Shown here in pieces: positions 24,378 to 34,555 of a DNA stretch of 64,000 nucleotides; positions within the stretch are counted from its first letter, which is position 1, and every line of letters begins with the position of its first letter. A program made the translations under genes and the position numbers. Below the pieces are notes generated by a model. The model ran no database searches. It worked only from the letters and a program-made list of their open reading frames with translations, and was not told the DNA's origin. The DNA is from WVYX01 sp039592335 (GTDB taxonomy: Bacteria > Gemmatimonadota > Gemmatimonadetes > Gemmatimonadales > GWC2-71-9), in the NCBI GenBank assembly GCA_039592335.1, contig JBDHBX010000010.1, forward strand, positions 1 through 64,000, given 5' to 3'.

Positions 24378-25344
24378 CTTCGGCGCGCTTCTCATCGTCC
24401 TCTTCGTTGCCGGATCGCCCGCCTGGGCGCAGGACGGAAACCAGGTCGAGGAGGGTGGCGCGACATTTCTGCTGATCCCGGTCGGCGCGCGCGCGGCGGC
24501 GCTGGGCCAGGCGGCAATCGCCGACTACGGCACCAGCGAGGCGGCGTTCTGGAATCCCGCGGGTCTGGCACTGATACCGGAAACCGAGCTGGCCCTTCAC
24601 TTCGGATCCACCTTCGCCTCCAACAACACGGCAATCACTGCCCAGTTTCCCACTCGGCGTCTGGGGGTGTTGGGCATTTCCGGTTACCTGGTAGACTTCG
24701 GGTCACAGGAAGTGGTGGTCGGGCCGGGGGCGCCCACCGGACGCATCTCACTCAAGAACATCGAGTTGCTGGCCTCGTGGGCCACAGAGTTGATCGGGAA
24801 CCTCGCCCTCGGTGTCAACTACAAGCTCATTCAGTTCCGCCAGGATTGCTCGGGCGATTGCGGCACCGTTCGCAGCGTCGTGGGAACGACCCACGGGGTG
24901 GACATCGGGGCGCAGTACGCTTTCGGGGCGAGCGAGAACGTGCGCGTCGGATTGGCGGTGCGACACGCAGGTTTCAAGCTGCAGTTGGAGAACCGCGACC
25001 AGGCCGACCCGCTCCCGACGCGCGTGCAGATCGGTCTCGTTTGGCGCATCTACCTGCCGCAGCCGAAGGACGCGACACAACGGCTCGACGCCCGAATCCT
25101 GTTCGACCTGCAGGATGCGTGGGGACAATACGACAACCCCGATGCGCGGCTCGGCGTGGATCTGGGGTATGGCCAGGCCATTCGCCTGCGAGCGGGGTAT
25201 GCATTCCTGCACTCCGAGAGCCGCGGCCCCTCGATCGGTGCCGGGCTACGGTTCGGGCGCATCGCGCTGGACATCGCGCGGATCTTCTTCAGCTCGTCGA
25301 ACTTCGACGAGCCGTTCTACGCGAGCCTGAGAGCCATCCTCTGA
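24358..25344 (+). CDS. PorV/PorQ-like outer-membrane beta-barrel protein
   Basis: A 328-residue protein with a signal peptide (residues 1-25, cut near AWAQ). Soon after it comes the segment GARAAALGQAAIADYG...AAFWNPAGLA, the usual N-terminal signature of PorV/PorQ (UPF0164-like) barrels. The rest alternates strands of the FadL-like type. In Bacteroidota, PorV anchors type IX secretion cargo, but no other T9SS gene is in this window, so a general outer-membrane role is safer. It overlaps the Trm112-like gene and is two bases from the next gene. Confidence 0.75.
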   Translation: MRRRRSSFGALLIVLFVAGSPAWAQDGNQVEEGGATFLLIPVGARAAALGQAAIADYGTSEAAFWNPAGLALIPETELALHFGSTFASNNTAITAQFPTRRLGVLGISGYLVDFGSQEVVVGPGAPTGRISLKNIELLASWATELIGNLALGVNYKLIQFRQDCSGDCGTVRSVVGTTHGVDIGAQYAFGASENVRVGLAVRHAGFKLQLENRDQADPLPTRVQIGLVWRIYLPQPKDATQRLDARILFDLQDAWGQYDNPDARLGVDLGYGQAIRLRAGYAFLHSESRGPSIGAGLRFGRIALDIARIFFSSSNFDEPFYASLRAIL

Positions 25345-25345
25345 C

Positions 25346-26182
25346 ATGATCCGCCCCGCGCTCCTCGCTCTCGCGCTTCTCGTCAGCTGGCCGGCCACGA
25401 TGGCGGCGCAGGAGGCAAGCACACCCGCGAGCCTCGCGCTCCTCCGGCCCAACGCGTTCGCCCCCGAAGACTCGACCCGGCCGACGTGGGTACCCACGGT
25501 GTCGTCGCTCATCATTCCGGGGAGCGGACAGCTCATGCTCGGCCAAGAGCGCGGCGCAATCTATCTCGTGGTGGAGGCGTTCCTGATCGCCCGGTTCTTC
25601 CGGTCCTACAGCGAGGGCAGCCGCGAGAGCGACCGCTATCGGGAGCTCGCCTACACCGTAGCGCGTTCCGCCTTCAACCCCGGCACGGTCGACACGGCAT
25701 TCAGCTACTTCGAGAAGCTGCAGGACTTCCGCGAGAGTGGCCCTTTCGACACCGACCCGGGACCCGATCTCGTCCCGCCGCTGGATGAGCGCAGTTTCAA
25801 CGGCAGCATCTGGGCACTCGCGCGGCAGACCTTCTTCGTGAACCCCGACAGTCTGCCCGACCCGAGTTCCGAGGAGTACCAGCGGGCCCTGGAGTTCTAC
25901 CGCGGGCGCGCCGTCGGCCCGAATTTCCTTTGGTCGTGGCGCAACGCCGGCCTGGAGCAGGACCTCTATCGCCAGTCGATCCAGCAGAGCGACGAGGCGT
26001 TCCGTCGTGCCACGACACAATTGGGGCTTCTGCTGGTCAACCACCTGTTGAGCGGCATCGACGCCTTCATCACCAGCCGGGTCACGGGAAACCGCCGCTC
26101 CGTGGACGTGGGATCGGCCGTCCAGTACCGCGGCGACGGGACCGGGCTGGATTGGCACATGACGGTCCAGGTGGGCTTCTGA
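25346..26182 (+). CDS. DUF5683-like membrane protein
   Basis: A 278-residue protein with an N-terminal signal sequence (residues 1-21). The segment SSLIIPGSGQLMLGQERGAIYLVVEAFLIA, split here as SSLIIPGSGQ and then a hydrophobic stretch to about residue 80, is characteristic of DUF5683-type envelope proteins, where PGxGQ precedes a membrane helix. A second hydrophobic helix is near 227-245 (LLLVNHLLSGIDAFI). The function is unknown. It is encoded just after the PorV-like gene in the same operon. Confidence 0.6.
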   Translation: MIRPALLALALLVSWPATMAAQEASTPASLALLRPNAFAPEDSTRPTWVPTVSSLIIPGSGQLMLGQERGAIYLVVEAFLIARFFRSYSEGSRESDRYRELAYTVARSAFNPGTVDTAFSYFEKLQDFRESGPFDTDPGPDLVPPLDERSFNGSIWALARQTFFVNPDSLPDPSSEEYQRALEFYRGRAVGPNFLWSWRNAGLEQDLYRQSIQQSDEAFRRATTQLGLLLVNHLLSGIDAFITSRVTGNRRSVDVGSAVQYRGDGTGLDWHMTVQVGF

Positions 26183-26244
26183 ACCCCCGTTCGGACCCCT
26201 GTCCGACCCCCCCAAAGCTGCCCCCACAGTGTGACATAGCTCAT

Positions 26245-26273
26245 TTGACTTCGCAGGGGGGGGCCTCTAAGTT
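26245..26273 (+). promoter_or_regulatory. Putative sigma-70 promoter before the GGDEF gene
   Basis: TTGACT at 26245-26250 and TAAGTT at 26268-26273 are separated by 17 bases, close to the housekeeping consensus. The GTG start of the GGDEF gene follows 38 bases after the -10 box with an AGAGGAGG site. This would restart transcription after the PorV/DUF5683 operon. Confidence 0.5.
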
Positions 26274-26311
26274 AGTCCGACTTCGACCTTTAGCGCATTC
26301 AGAGGAGGCTG

Positions 26312-27259
26312 GTGCGGACGCGCCCAACGGTTCTCTACTTCTCCCAGGAAGAGCGTCCGGTACCCGATCTCATCGCGGCTTGGGTGCAGCAGCAACCTAT
26401 CCCGCTGCTGGCCATTCACGACCTCGACACGGTTGAGACCACCGCCCTCCGGAACCCCCCTTCGCTGATCATCATCGACGCGGACGGGGCGGGAGCGGAC
26501 GGCCTGACGCTGTGCCGCACGCTCAAGGGGGACCCGTATACGGCCATCGTCCCGGTGGCCTTCGTCTCGGGTGGGCACGCCTCCGAAGATGTGCGCACGT
26601 GGTTCGACGCCGGTGCCGACGAGGTGCTGACGCCGATCCTGGCGCCCGACGAGCAGCGCAGCCGCCTCGGCGTCCTCCTGTCGCGTACCGCGCGAAACGT
26701 GGCCGTGCACCCATCCACGCGGCTGCCGGGCACGACCGAGATCGAACGGGAGATCCGCAAGCGGCTCGAGACAGGGGAAACCTTCGCCGTCTGCTACGCG
26801 GACCTCGACCACTTCAAGGAATTCAACGACCGATACAGCTACTACGACGGTGATCGGGTTATCTTTATCCTGTCGCGGATCCTGCGCGACGTCGTGAAGG
26901 GCATGGGTCCCAAGGACGGATTCGTCGGGCACATTGGTGGCGACGACTTCATCATGATCCTCCCCATGAGCATGGTGCAGGAGGTCTGCGGGGAGGTCAT
27001 CTCGGTCTTCGACGCGCTGATCCCGTTTCAGTACAATGCGCAGGATCGCAGGGCAGGGTACTTCTTCGGCAAGGACCGGCGTGGACATTTGCACCGCGTA
27101 CCCTTGATGACCCTCTCCATAGGCATCGTGACGAACGAGCGCCGGAGCTACAGCCACCCTGCCGAGGTGAGCGAGCTCGCCACCGAGATGAAGAGCTATG
27201 CCAAAACGCTACCGGGATCGGTGTTCGTGGTCGATCGTCGTCGTGACGATGGGCAATAG
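26312..27259 (+). CDS. Receiver-like and GGDEF domain protein (putative diguanylate cyclase)
   Basis: A 315-residue protein starting at GTG with a strong AGAGGAGG site. Residues 1-125 resemble a receiver domain (IIIDADGAGADGLTLC, VPVAFVSGG), with Asp57 or Asp59 as possible phospho-acceptor, though the usual N-terminal acidic pair is missing. Residues about 140-310 form a GGDEF domain (YADLDHFKEFND, HIGGDDF). GGDDF deviates from GG(D/E)EF at the fourth position, so cyclic-di-GMP synthesis is likely but not certain. An insertion near 255-270 is unusual. Confidence 0.8.
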   Translation: MRTRPTVLYFSQEERPVPDLIAAWVQQQPIPLLAIHDLDTVETTALRNPPSLIIIDADGAGADGLTLCRTLKGDPYTAIVPVAFVSGGHASEDVRTWFDAGADEVLTPILAPDEQRSRLGVLLSRTARNVAVHPSTRLPGTTEIEREIRKRLETGETFAVCYADLDHFKEFNDRYSYYDGDRVIFILSRILRDVVKGMGPKDGFVGHIGGDDFIMILPMSMVQEVCGEVISVFDALIPFQYNAQDRRAGYFFGKDRRGHLHRVPLMTLSIGIVTNERRSYSHPAEVSELATEMKSYAKTLPGSVFVVDRRRDDGQ

Positions 27260-27277
27260 GGTGCGGGAGATCAGCTC

Positions 27278-28234
27278 ATGAACGTGCGGTGCACCAAGTG
27301 CGAGACGGTCTTCCGCGTAGACCCGAGCAAGGTGCCCCCGAGCGGCATTCGGGCGCGGTGCGCCGTCTGCTCCCAGGTGCTGGCGGTACGCCCCTCGGCC
27401 GAGGCGGAGGCGGCGCCCGCCCCCCGCGAGACCGCACCGCAGATCCGGGCGGCCCCCGAGCCGATCGCTCCGGCCATGGCGCCGTCTGCCGCTCCCGCGG
27501 CGGCGGTCCCCGGGGCTCCGGAGCCCGCGCTCGCGGCGCCTGAGCCACCGGCGGCGAGCCCGACCCCAGCCGCAGAGCCGAGCCCTTCGGTGGCGCCGGC
27601 CGCGCCCCTGGCCCACGTCGAGGCCGCGCCTGCGCCAGCCCCCGCGGCGGCGACCGCCGCTCCCGCGCCCCAACGGACGGCGCCGCGGCGCCCCCGTGTG
27701 ACACGACCCATTTCGGCATCGCGCGCCGGGCAGCTCAAGCCCGAGGCCAAGCCTCAGCGGCCCAGCGCCCCCGTGTTCCGCCCGGCACCGGGCAAGCCCA
27801 TGGCCGCGCCCGTGGCGCCTCCAGCCGAGACTCCGAAGGCGCCGGTGGCTCAGGCTCCTCCGGTGGCCGCTCCGAGCCCGGCCGCTGCGGCACCTGCGCT
27901 GAGCCCAGCGCCACCTGCAGCGGCACCCCCTGCAGCGGCCACGAGTGCCTCGGCGCCGCCCGTCACCCGCCCAATCAATCCGTTCCTGGCGCAGGACCCC
28001 AACCAGAAGGCCAGGCGCCTGGCCCGCGCGCTCGTCTCGGACATGATCGTGTACCAGCCGGAGAAGCGGCAGCGGGCCATTGGTGCCGGGAACCTGAAGG
28101 ACGCGTTCGACGAGGAGATCAAGAAGAGCTGGGAGGAGTACGTCGAGCAGGTGGGCGAGGAGCTGGCCAAGTCGACCCCCTACTTCACCGAGGCCCTGAA
28201 CGAGATCCTGGCAGGCGGACAGCGGGTCTTTTGA
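27278..28234 (+). CDS. MJ0042-type zinc-finger protein with Ala/Pro-rich linker
   Basis: A 318-residue protein. The N-terminus has an MJ0042 zinc-ribbon (CTKCETVFRV, then CAVC). Residues about 40-235 are almost only Ala, Pro, Glu and Val, with no fold visible. The C-terminal about 85 residues are well folded and helical (ARRLARALVSDMIVYQPEKR, WEEYVEQVGEEL). Many delta-proteobacterial and Gemmatimonadota proteins share this zinc-ribbon plus linker design; the function is unknown. It lies 18 bases after the GGDEF gene. Confidence 0.7.
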   Translation: MNVRCTKCETVFRVDPSKVPPSGIRARCAVCSQVLAVRPSAEAEAAPAPRETAPQIRAAPEPIAPAMAPSAAPAAAVPGAPEPALAAPEPPAASPTPAAEPSPSVAPAAPLAHVEAAPAPAPAAATAAPAPQRTAPRRPRVTRPISASRAGQLKPEAKPQRPSAPVFRPAPGKPMAAPVAPPAETPKAPVAQAPPVAAPSPAAAAPALSPAPPAAAPPAAATSASAPPVTRPINPFLAQDPNQKARRLARALVSDMIVYQPEKRQRAIGAGNLKDAFDEEIKKSWEEYVEQVGEELAKSTPYFTEALNEILAGGQRVF

Positions 28235-28256
28235 CCTGAGCCCGCTGGTGGTGGGG

Positions 28257-28286
28257 TTGGAATCAACTCCCTGCCGTGCCTATATT
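28257..28286 (+). promoter_or_regulatory. Putative sigma-70 promoter before prfB
   Basis: TTGGAA at 28257-28262 and TATATT at 28281-28286 are 18 bases apart. The prfB start lies 78 bases downstream. The -10 box is a close match in an otherwise GC-rich region. It may drive the long prfB-lysS-lol-mcs-clpC run. Confidence 0.45.
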
Positions 28287-28364
28287 TGGAACGCAGACGA
28301 GCCGTCGCCTCCAGGTCCCGGAGGGACGGCTCAACGTATGCCCGACTTGCAGAGTGGAGTACAA

Positions 28365-29468
28365 ATGGCCGACGACACGACGACGCGCCTCGCCGAAATG
28401 GACCGCCGGCTGCAGGAACTCCGAGGCTATCTTTGACCTCGAAGCCAAGCAGACTCGCCTGAGCGAACTCGAAGCGTCGATGGCCGCTCCGGGCTTCTGG
28501 AACGACTCGGAGCGCTCCAGGTCCGCCGTCGACGAGATCCGCCAACTCAAGCGCTGGACCGAGCCCTACACCGACCTCACCCGCCGGATTGTCGACGCGC
28601 TCGAGCTCGCCGGGCTCTTGGCGCAGGAACCCGATACCGATCTGGAGGGACAGCTGGTTGAGGAGGCGGACCGGCTGGGACTCGGGTTACAGCAGCTGGA
28701 GCTTCAGAGCATGCTGCAGGGGCCCGACGACCGCCGGGACGCGCTGCTGACTATTCACCCCGGGGCAGGGGGCACCGAGTCCCAGGATTGGGCGGAGATG
28801 CTGATGCGGATGTACAACCGCTGGGCCGAGCGCCGAGGGTACACGGTCAAGGTGCTGGACCTGCTGGCGGGAGACGAAGCCGGTATCAAGTCCGTGGCCA
28901 TGGAGATCCGCGGGGATTACGCGTACGGGTACATGAAGGCGGAAAAGGGAGTGCACCGGTTGGTCCGGATCTCCCCGTTCGACGCGCAGTCTCGCCGTCA
29001 CACGTCGTTCGCCTCCGTCTTCGTTTACCCGGTCGTGGACGACAGCGTCGAGATCGACCTGCGGGACGAGGACATCGAGATGGAGGTGTTCCGCGCGTCC
29101 GGGGCGGGTGGGCAGCACGTCAACAAGACATCCTCGGCGGTGCGGCTGCGACACATTTCGACCGGGGTGACCGTGTCGTGTCAGCAGGAACGTAGCCAGC
29201 ACAAGAACCGGGCGACGGCCCTCAAGATGCTGCGCGCGGCGCTGTACCAGCGAGCCATCGAGGAGCGCGAAAAGAAGAAGGCCGAGGTGGAGGCTACCAA
29301 GACCGACATCAGCTGGGGCAACCAGATCCGGTCATACGTGTTCCAACCCTACACCATGGTGAATGACCATCGCACCGAGCTGAAGATCTCCGACGTGCAG
29401 TCCGTCATGGACGGGGAGATCGACGCGTTCATCGAGACCTTCCTGAAGAGGTTCGGGAGCCGCGCGGC

Positions 29469-29472
<4 letters not shown>
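28365..29472 (+). CDS. prfB: Peptide chain release factor 2, with programmed +1 frameshift
   Basis: RF2 recognises UGA and UAA stop codons. Translation starts at ATG 28365 (MADDTTTRLAEM), runs to codon CTT 28431-28433, and must shift +1 over the in-frame TGA at 28434-28436 to continue in the second frame to 29472, giving about 368 residues, the normal RF2 length. Key motifs are present: the stop-codon-recognition tripeptide SPF (VRISPFDAQSRR) and the catalytic GGQ loop (GAGGQHVNKTSSAVR). The frameshift is autoregulation known in many bacteria, not a mutation. The stop overlaps lysS by four bases. Confidence 0.95.
28423..28436 (+). promoter_or_regulatory. prfB programmed frameshift site
   Basis: The site reads GAGG, four bases, CTT, TGA, C. 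GAGG acts as an internal Shine-Dalgarno-like element, CTT is the slippery codon and TGA is read slowly when RF2 is scarce. This matches the classical bacterial prfB site (CTT TGA C), although the Shine-Dalgarno element is shorter than in Escherichia coli. Confidence 0.92.
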
Positions 29473-30967
<1,495 letters not shown>

Positions 30968-30971
<4 letters not shown>

Positions 30972-32218
30972 CCCGGTTGGACGTGAGGCTGGCCTCGCGC
31001 TACATGCGCAGTCGTCGCTCCGCGCGACTGTTCTCCCTGATCACCCTGATCGCGACGGCCGGGGTGGCCCTGGGGGTCACGGCGCTCATCGTCGTGACGG
31101 GAGTGATGAACGGCCTGCAGAACGAACTGCGGAGCAAGATCCTGGTCGCGTCACCGCACCTACGGGTCCTCACGTTCGGCCGAGGGCTGCGGATCGACGA
31201 CTGGCGCACCGTGCGTGACACCGTGGCGAAGCACCCCGAGGTGATCGCCATCGCGCCGTTCGTGTTGAGCCAGGGTCTGGTCTCGGCCGGTGCGGACTAC
31301 GCGGAGGGCGTCTACGTCGTGGGGATGGAACCCGACACGGGCACGATGGCGGTCACCGCTCTGCCGCGCCACTTCCTCGAGGGCGACCTGGAATTCACCA
31401 CGACCATGGACGACGTGGATGGCGGCATGGTGCTGGGTCGCCGGCTGGCCGACCGCCTCAACGCGTACCCCGGCGACCGGGTAACCGTTGTCGCCCCCGC
31501 GGGCAGCAAGTTCAACTCCGCCCTCGGTACCTTCGTGCCCAAGTGGTGGACCTTCGAGGTCACGGGACTGTTCCACACCGGGATGTACGAGTACGACAAC
31601 GGCTACGTGCTGGTGAATCGGGAACTGGCCCAGCGCTACGCCGGCCTGGATGACGCCGTCACGGGTCTCGAAGTACGGTTGCGCGATCCGTGGTCGGCGC
31701 CGCAAGTGGGCCGCGAGATCGAAGACCAGCTCGGCTACCCCTATCGCACGCTCGACTGGCAGAGCCAGAACGCCTCGCTGTTCTCGGCGCTCAAGCTCGA
31801 GAAGCTCGCGATGGGGACGATTCTGCTCCTCATCGTGGTGGTCGCGGCGTTCAACATCGTGAGCACCCTCACCATGTTGGTGCGGGACAAGACCCGGGAG
31901 ATCGGGATTCTGCGGGCGATGGGACTCTCGGTGCGCCTGATCCGGCGGATCTTCATCCTGCAGGGCACGGTCATCGGCGTGGTCGGCGCGGCACTGGGGA
32001 CCGGCCTGGGGCTGTTCCTGGCGTACCTCGTTGACCAGCGGCGCATCATCGCCCTGGATCCCTCGGTCTACTTCATCGACCACCTGCCGGTCCACGTGCA
32101 GGCGCTGGACCTGCTGATCATCATCGCCGCGACGGTCGGCGTGGCGACCCTCGCAACGCTGTATCCCGCGCGCCAGGCGGCGACCCTCGATCCGGTCGAC
32201 GCGATCAGGTACGAATGA
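30968..32218 (+). CDS. lolC: Lipoprotein-releasing ABC transporter permease (LolC/LolE family)
   Basis: A 416-residue inner-membrane protein with one N-terminal transmembrane helix (about 23-45), a large periplasmic domain, and three C-terminal helices (about 270-300, 320-350, 375-405) of the FtsX fold. RSRRSARLFSLITLIATAGVALG at the N-terminus is typical when read as its two halves around the first helix. With LolD it extracts lipoproteins from the inner membrane for transfer to the outer membrane. Only one permease gene is seen, so the transporter is probably a homodimer (LolF-like). ATGA overlap with lolD. Confidence 0.9.
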
Positions 32219-32916
32219 GCGCCGTCGTCGAAGCAGCGGGCGTCCGCAAGGTGTACCGCGGGGGAGACCTCTCCCTCGTGGAGGTTCTGAACCACGTGGA
32301 CCTCTCGGTGCGGCGCGGCGAGATGGTGGCGATCGTCGGCGCCAGCGGTGCGGGCAAGAGCACCTTGCTGCACATCCTGGGAGCCCTCGAGCAGCCCACG
32401 GGGGGAGAGGTACGCCTCGACGGCGTGCCGTACACGACGCTCACGCCGGACAGGCTGGACGCGCTGCGCAACGGGATGGTCGGGTTCGTGTTCCAGTTCC
32501 ATCACCTGCTGCGCGAATTCACGGCGCTCGAGAACGTCATGATGCCGCTGTTCATCGGCGGCTGGGCGGAGGATCGCGCCCGAGCCAGGGCCGAGGAGCT
32601 GCTGGCATCAGTCGGTCTCGCGGGACGCATGACGCACCGTCCGACCCAACTCTCCGGCGGTGAACAGCAGCGCTGTGCCGTGGCGCGCGCCATGGTCAAC
32701 GATCCCAAGGTGCTCCTGGCGGACGAACCCAGCGGCAACCTCGACCATCACAACTCCGAGCGGCTCAACGACCTGCTGTTCGGCCTGGCGCGCGATCTCG
32801 AGACCGCACTCGTGGTGGTAACGCACAATCCCGTGCTCGCCGAGCGGGCGGACCGCACCCTGCTGCTGCAGGACGGCCGGCTGCAAACGGCCGACGGATT
32901 GAAGGTGGTGCCCTGA
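32215..32916 (+). CDS. lolD: Lipoprotein-releasing ABC transporter ATP-binding protein
   Basis: A 233-residue ABC ATPase. Walker A GASGAGKST (near 41-49), Q-loop FQFHHLL, signature LSGGEQQRCAVARA, Walker B VLLADEPSGNLD and H-loop VVTHN are all intact. MacB/LolD-type subunits power lipoprotein release. It lies between the permease and mcsA with four- and one-base overlaps. Confidence 0.93.
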   Translation: MSAVVEAAGVRKVYRGGDLSLVEVLNHVDLSVRRGEMVAIVGASGAGKSTLLHILGALEQPTGGEVRLDGVPYTTLTPDRLDALRNGMVGFVFQFHHLLREFTALENVMMPLFIGGWAEDRARARAEELLASVGLAGRMTHRPTQLSGGEQQRCAVARAMVNDPKVLLADEPSGNLDHHNSERLNDLLFGLARDLETALVVVTHNPVLAERADRTLLLQDGRLQTADGLKVVP

Positions 32917-33413
32917 TGCAGTGCGACAACTGCAACGAACGGCCGGCGGCCATCCACCTCACGCAGATCGTGGACAACTCGGTCACCACGGTGCACTTGT
33001 GCGAGCAGTGCGCGGCCGAGAAGGGTGTCCAGACGGGAGCTAGCACGGCGAAGTTCCCGCTCTCGGGCCTGATGGCCTCGGTGGGGCAGGGGGCGGCGGC
33101 GCTGCTGCACGGGGAGGATGACGGCGCCTGTGCGTTCTGCGGCGCCCGGCTGCAGGACTTTCGTGAGACGGGCCGGTTGGGCTGCTCCCACTGCTACGAG
33201 ACGTTTGAGCAGCACCTGCGGGATCTCCTGCGGCGAATCCACGGGTCGAGCCAGCACGTGGGCGAGGTGTACCTCACCGCTGCTACCTCGGATCGCGACA
33301 CCGATTCGAAGCGCGTCCTCGCGGAGCTGCGTGAGCAACTCCGGCGAGCGGTGGACGCCGAGAACTTCGAGCTCGCGGCGGAGCTGCGGGATCGCATTCG
33401 GGGCATGGAATGA
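32916..33413 (+). CDS. mcsA: McsA-like zinc-binding activator of the arginine kinase
   Basis: A 165-residue protein with four CxxC pairs (CDNCNE, CEQC, CAFCG, CSHCYE) as in McsA, and a C-terminal UVR segment (RRAVDAENFELAAELRDRI). McsA binds zinc and activates McsB. The order mcsA-mcsB-clpC is the same as in Bacillus, but the repressor gene ctsR is missing from the start of the operon here, so regulation must differ. Confidence 0.92.
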   Translation: MQCDNCNERPAAIHLTQIVDNSVTTVHLCEQCAAEKGVQTGASTAKFPLSGLMASVGQGAAALLHGEDDGACAFCGARLQDFRETGRLGCSHCYETFEQHLRDLLRRIHGSSQHVGEVYLTAATSDRDTDSKRVLAELREQLRRAVDAENFELAAELRDRIRGME

Positions 33414-34516
33414 CGCTCGACTTCAGCCTGCTGCCCGACAGCGGCATGTCGTGGCTCGATGCAAGCGGGACGGAGAGTCGCGTTGTGCTGTCCACGCGAT
33501 TGCGGCTCGCCCGGAACCTGCAGGGGATGGCATTCACGCTGCGGGCCAAGCCCGAGGACCTCGAGGCGGCGCGGGATCGGATCGTCGAGGCGGGCCTCGG
33601 CACCGCAAGCCTGCGTGACGCAATCACCTTCCAACTCGACGGCCTCGACCTCGTCGACCGCCAGCTGCTGCACGAGCGGCACATGATCTCACGGGAACTG
33701 GCCGGCCTGGAGCGCAACCAACCGATGCGCCACGCCGCCGCCCTGCTCACGACCGGCAGCCTCGGGGTGATGATCAACGAGGAGGATCACCTCCGGTTGC
33801 AGAGCCTCCAATCGGGCTTCGACCTGTCGCGCGCCTACGGCGAGATCGAGCGGCTGGACGCCGACCTGGGAGAGCACCTTCCCGTCGCGTTCCACCCGGA
33901 GTTTGGGTATCTTACCGCGTGCCCGACCAACGCGGGCACGGGACTCAGGGCCTCGGTCCTGATCCACCTGCCGGGCCTCGTCCTCACGAAGGAAATCGCC
34001 AAGGTCCTCCAGGGTTTGTCGCAGGTCGGGCTGACGTTCCGGGGATTGTACGGTGAGGGGAGCGAGGTCGTCGGGAACTTCTTTCAGCTCTCCAACCAGA
34101 CGACGCTCGGCAAGTCCGAAGAGGAGTTGCTCGACCACCTGGGCAAGATGGTGCGACAGGTGGTCGATTACGAAGTGCAGGCGCGGGAGGTACTCCAGGA
34201 GGAAGCCCCGGCGGTGATCGCCGACAAGGTGTGGCGGGCGTACGGCCTGCTGCGGTACGCGCGCAGCCTGTCGTTTGAGGAGACGATGAACCTGCTGAGC
34301 GGGGTCCGACTGGGGGTAGGGCTGAACCTGATTCAGGACCTGAGTGTATACACGCTGAACAAGCTGTTGATCTATACGCAGCCCGCGCACCTGGCACAGC
34401 GCGAGGGGAGAGCGCTGTCGGATCCGGAGCTCCCCTTCATTCGCGCCAGCTACGTGCGCGAGCAACTCGAAGCGGACGCGGCCCGTAGCTCGGGCAACGG
34501 GGACGCGGCAGGATAG
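33410..34516 (+). CDS. mcsB: Protein-arginine kinase McsB
   Basis: A 368-residue enzyme of the phosphagen-kinase fold that phosphorylates arginine residues on proteins and so marks them for ClpCP degradation. The guanido-kinase signatures are visible: VVLSTRLRLARNL (near 25-37), TACPTNAGTGLRASVLIHLP (near 168-187), and NQTTLGKSEEELL near 227. Length is normal. It overlaps mcsA by four bases. Together with ClpC it indicates an arginine-phosphorylation quality-control pathway in a diderm cell. Confidence 0.94.
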   Translation: MTLDFSLLPDSGMSWLDASGTESRVVLSTRLRLARNLQGMAFTLRAKPEDLEAARDRIVEAGLGTASLRDAITFQLDGLDLVDRQLLHERHMISRELAGLERNQPMRHAAALLTTGSLGVMINEEDHLRLQSLQSGFDLSRAYGEIERLDADLGEHLPVAFHPEFGYLTACPTNAGTGLRASVLIHLPGLVLTKEIAKVLQGLSQVGLTFRGLYGEGSEVVGNFFQLSNQTTLGKSEEELLDHLGKMVRQVVDYEVQAREVLQEEAPAVIADKVWRAYGLLRYARSLSFEETMNLLSGVRLGVGLNLIQDLSVYTLNKLLIYTQPAHLAQREGRALSDPELPFIRASYVREQLEADAARSSGNGDAAG

Positions 34517-34555
34517 CCTCCACGTAGAGGGAACCATTCAGGCAACGGATCACCG

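Noticed and set aside
26190..26215. Short inverted repeat CGGAC/GTCCG after the DUF5683 gene as a terminator
   Set aside because: Only five pairs and followed by C-rich, not T-rich, sequence; too weak to list.
28365..28436. Early stop codon in prfB as a sign of a pseudogene
   Set aside because: The CTT TGA C context and intact second frame are the known programmed frameshift.
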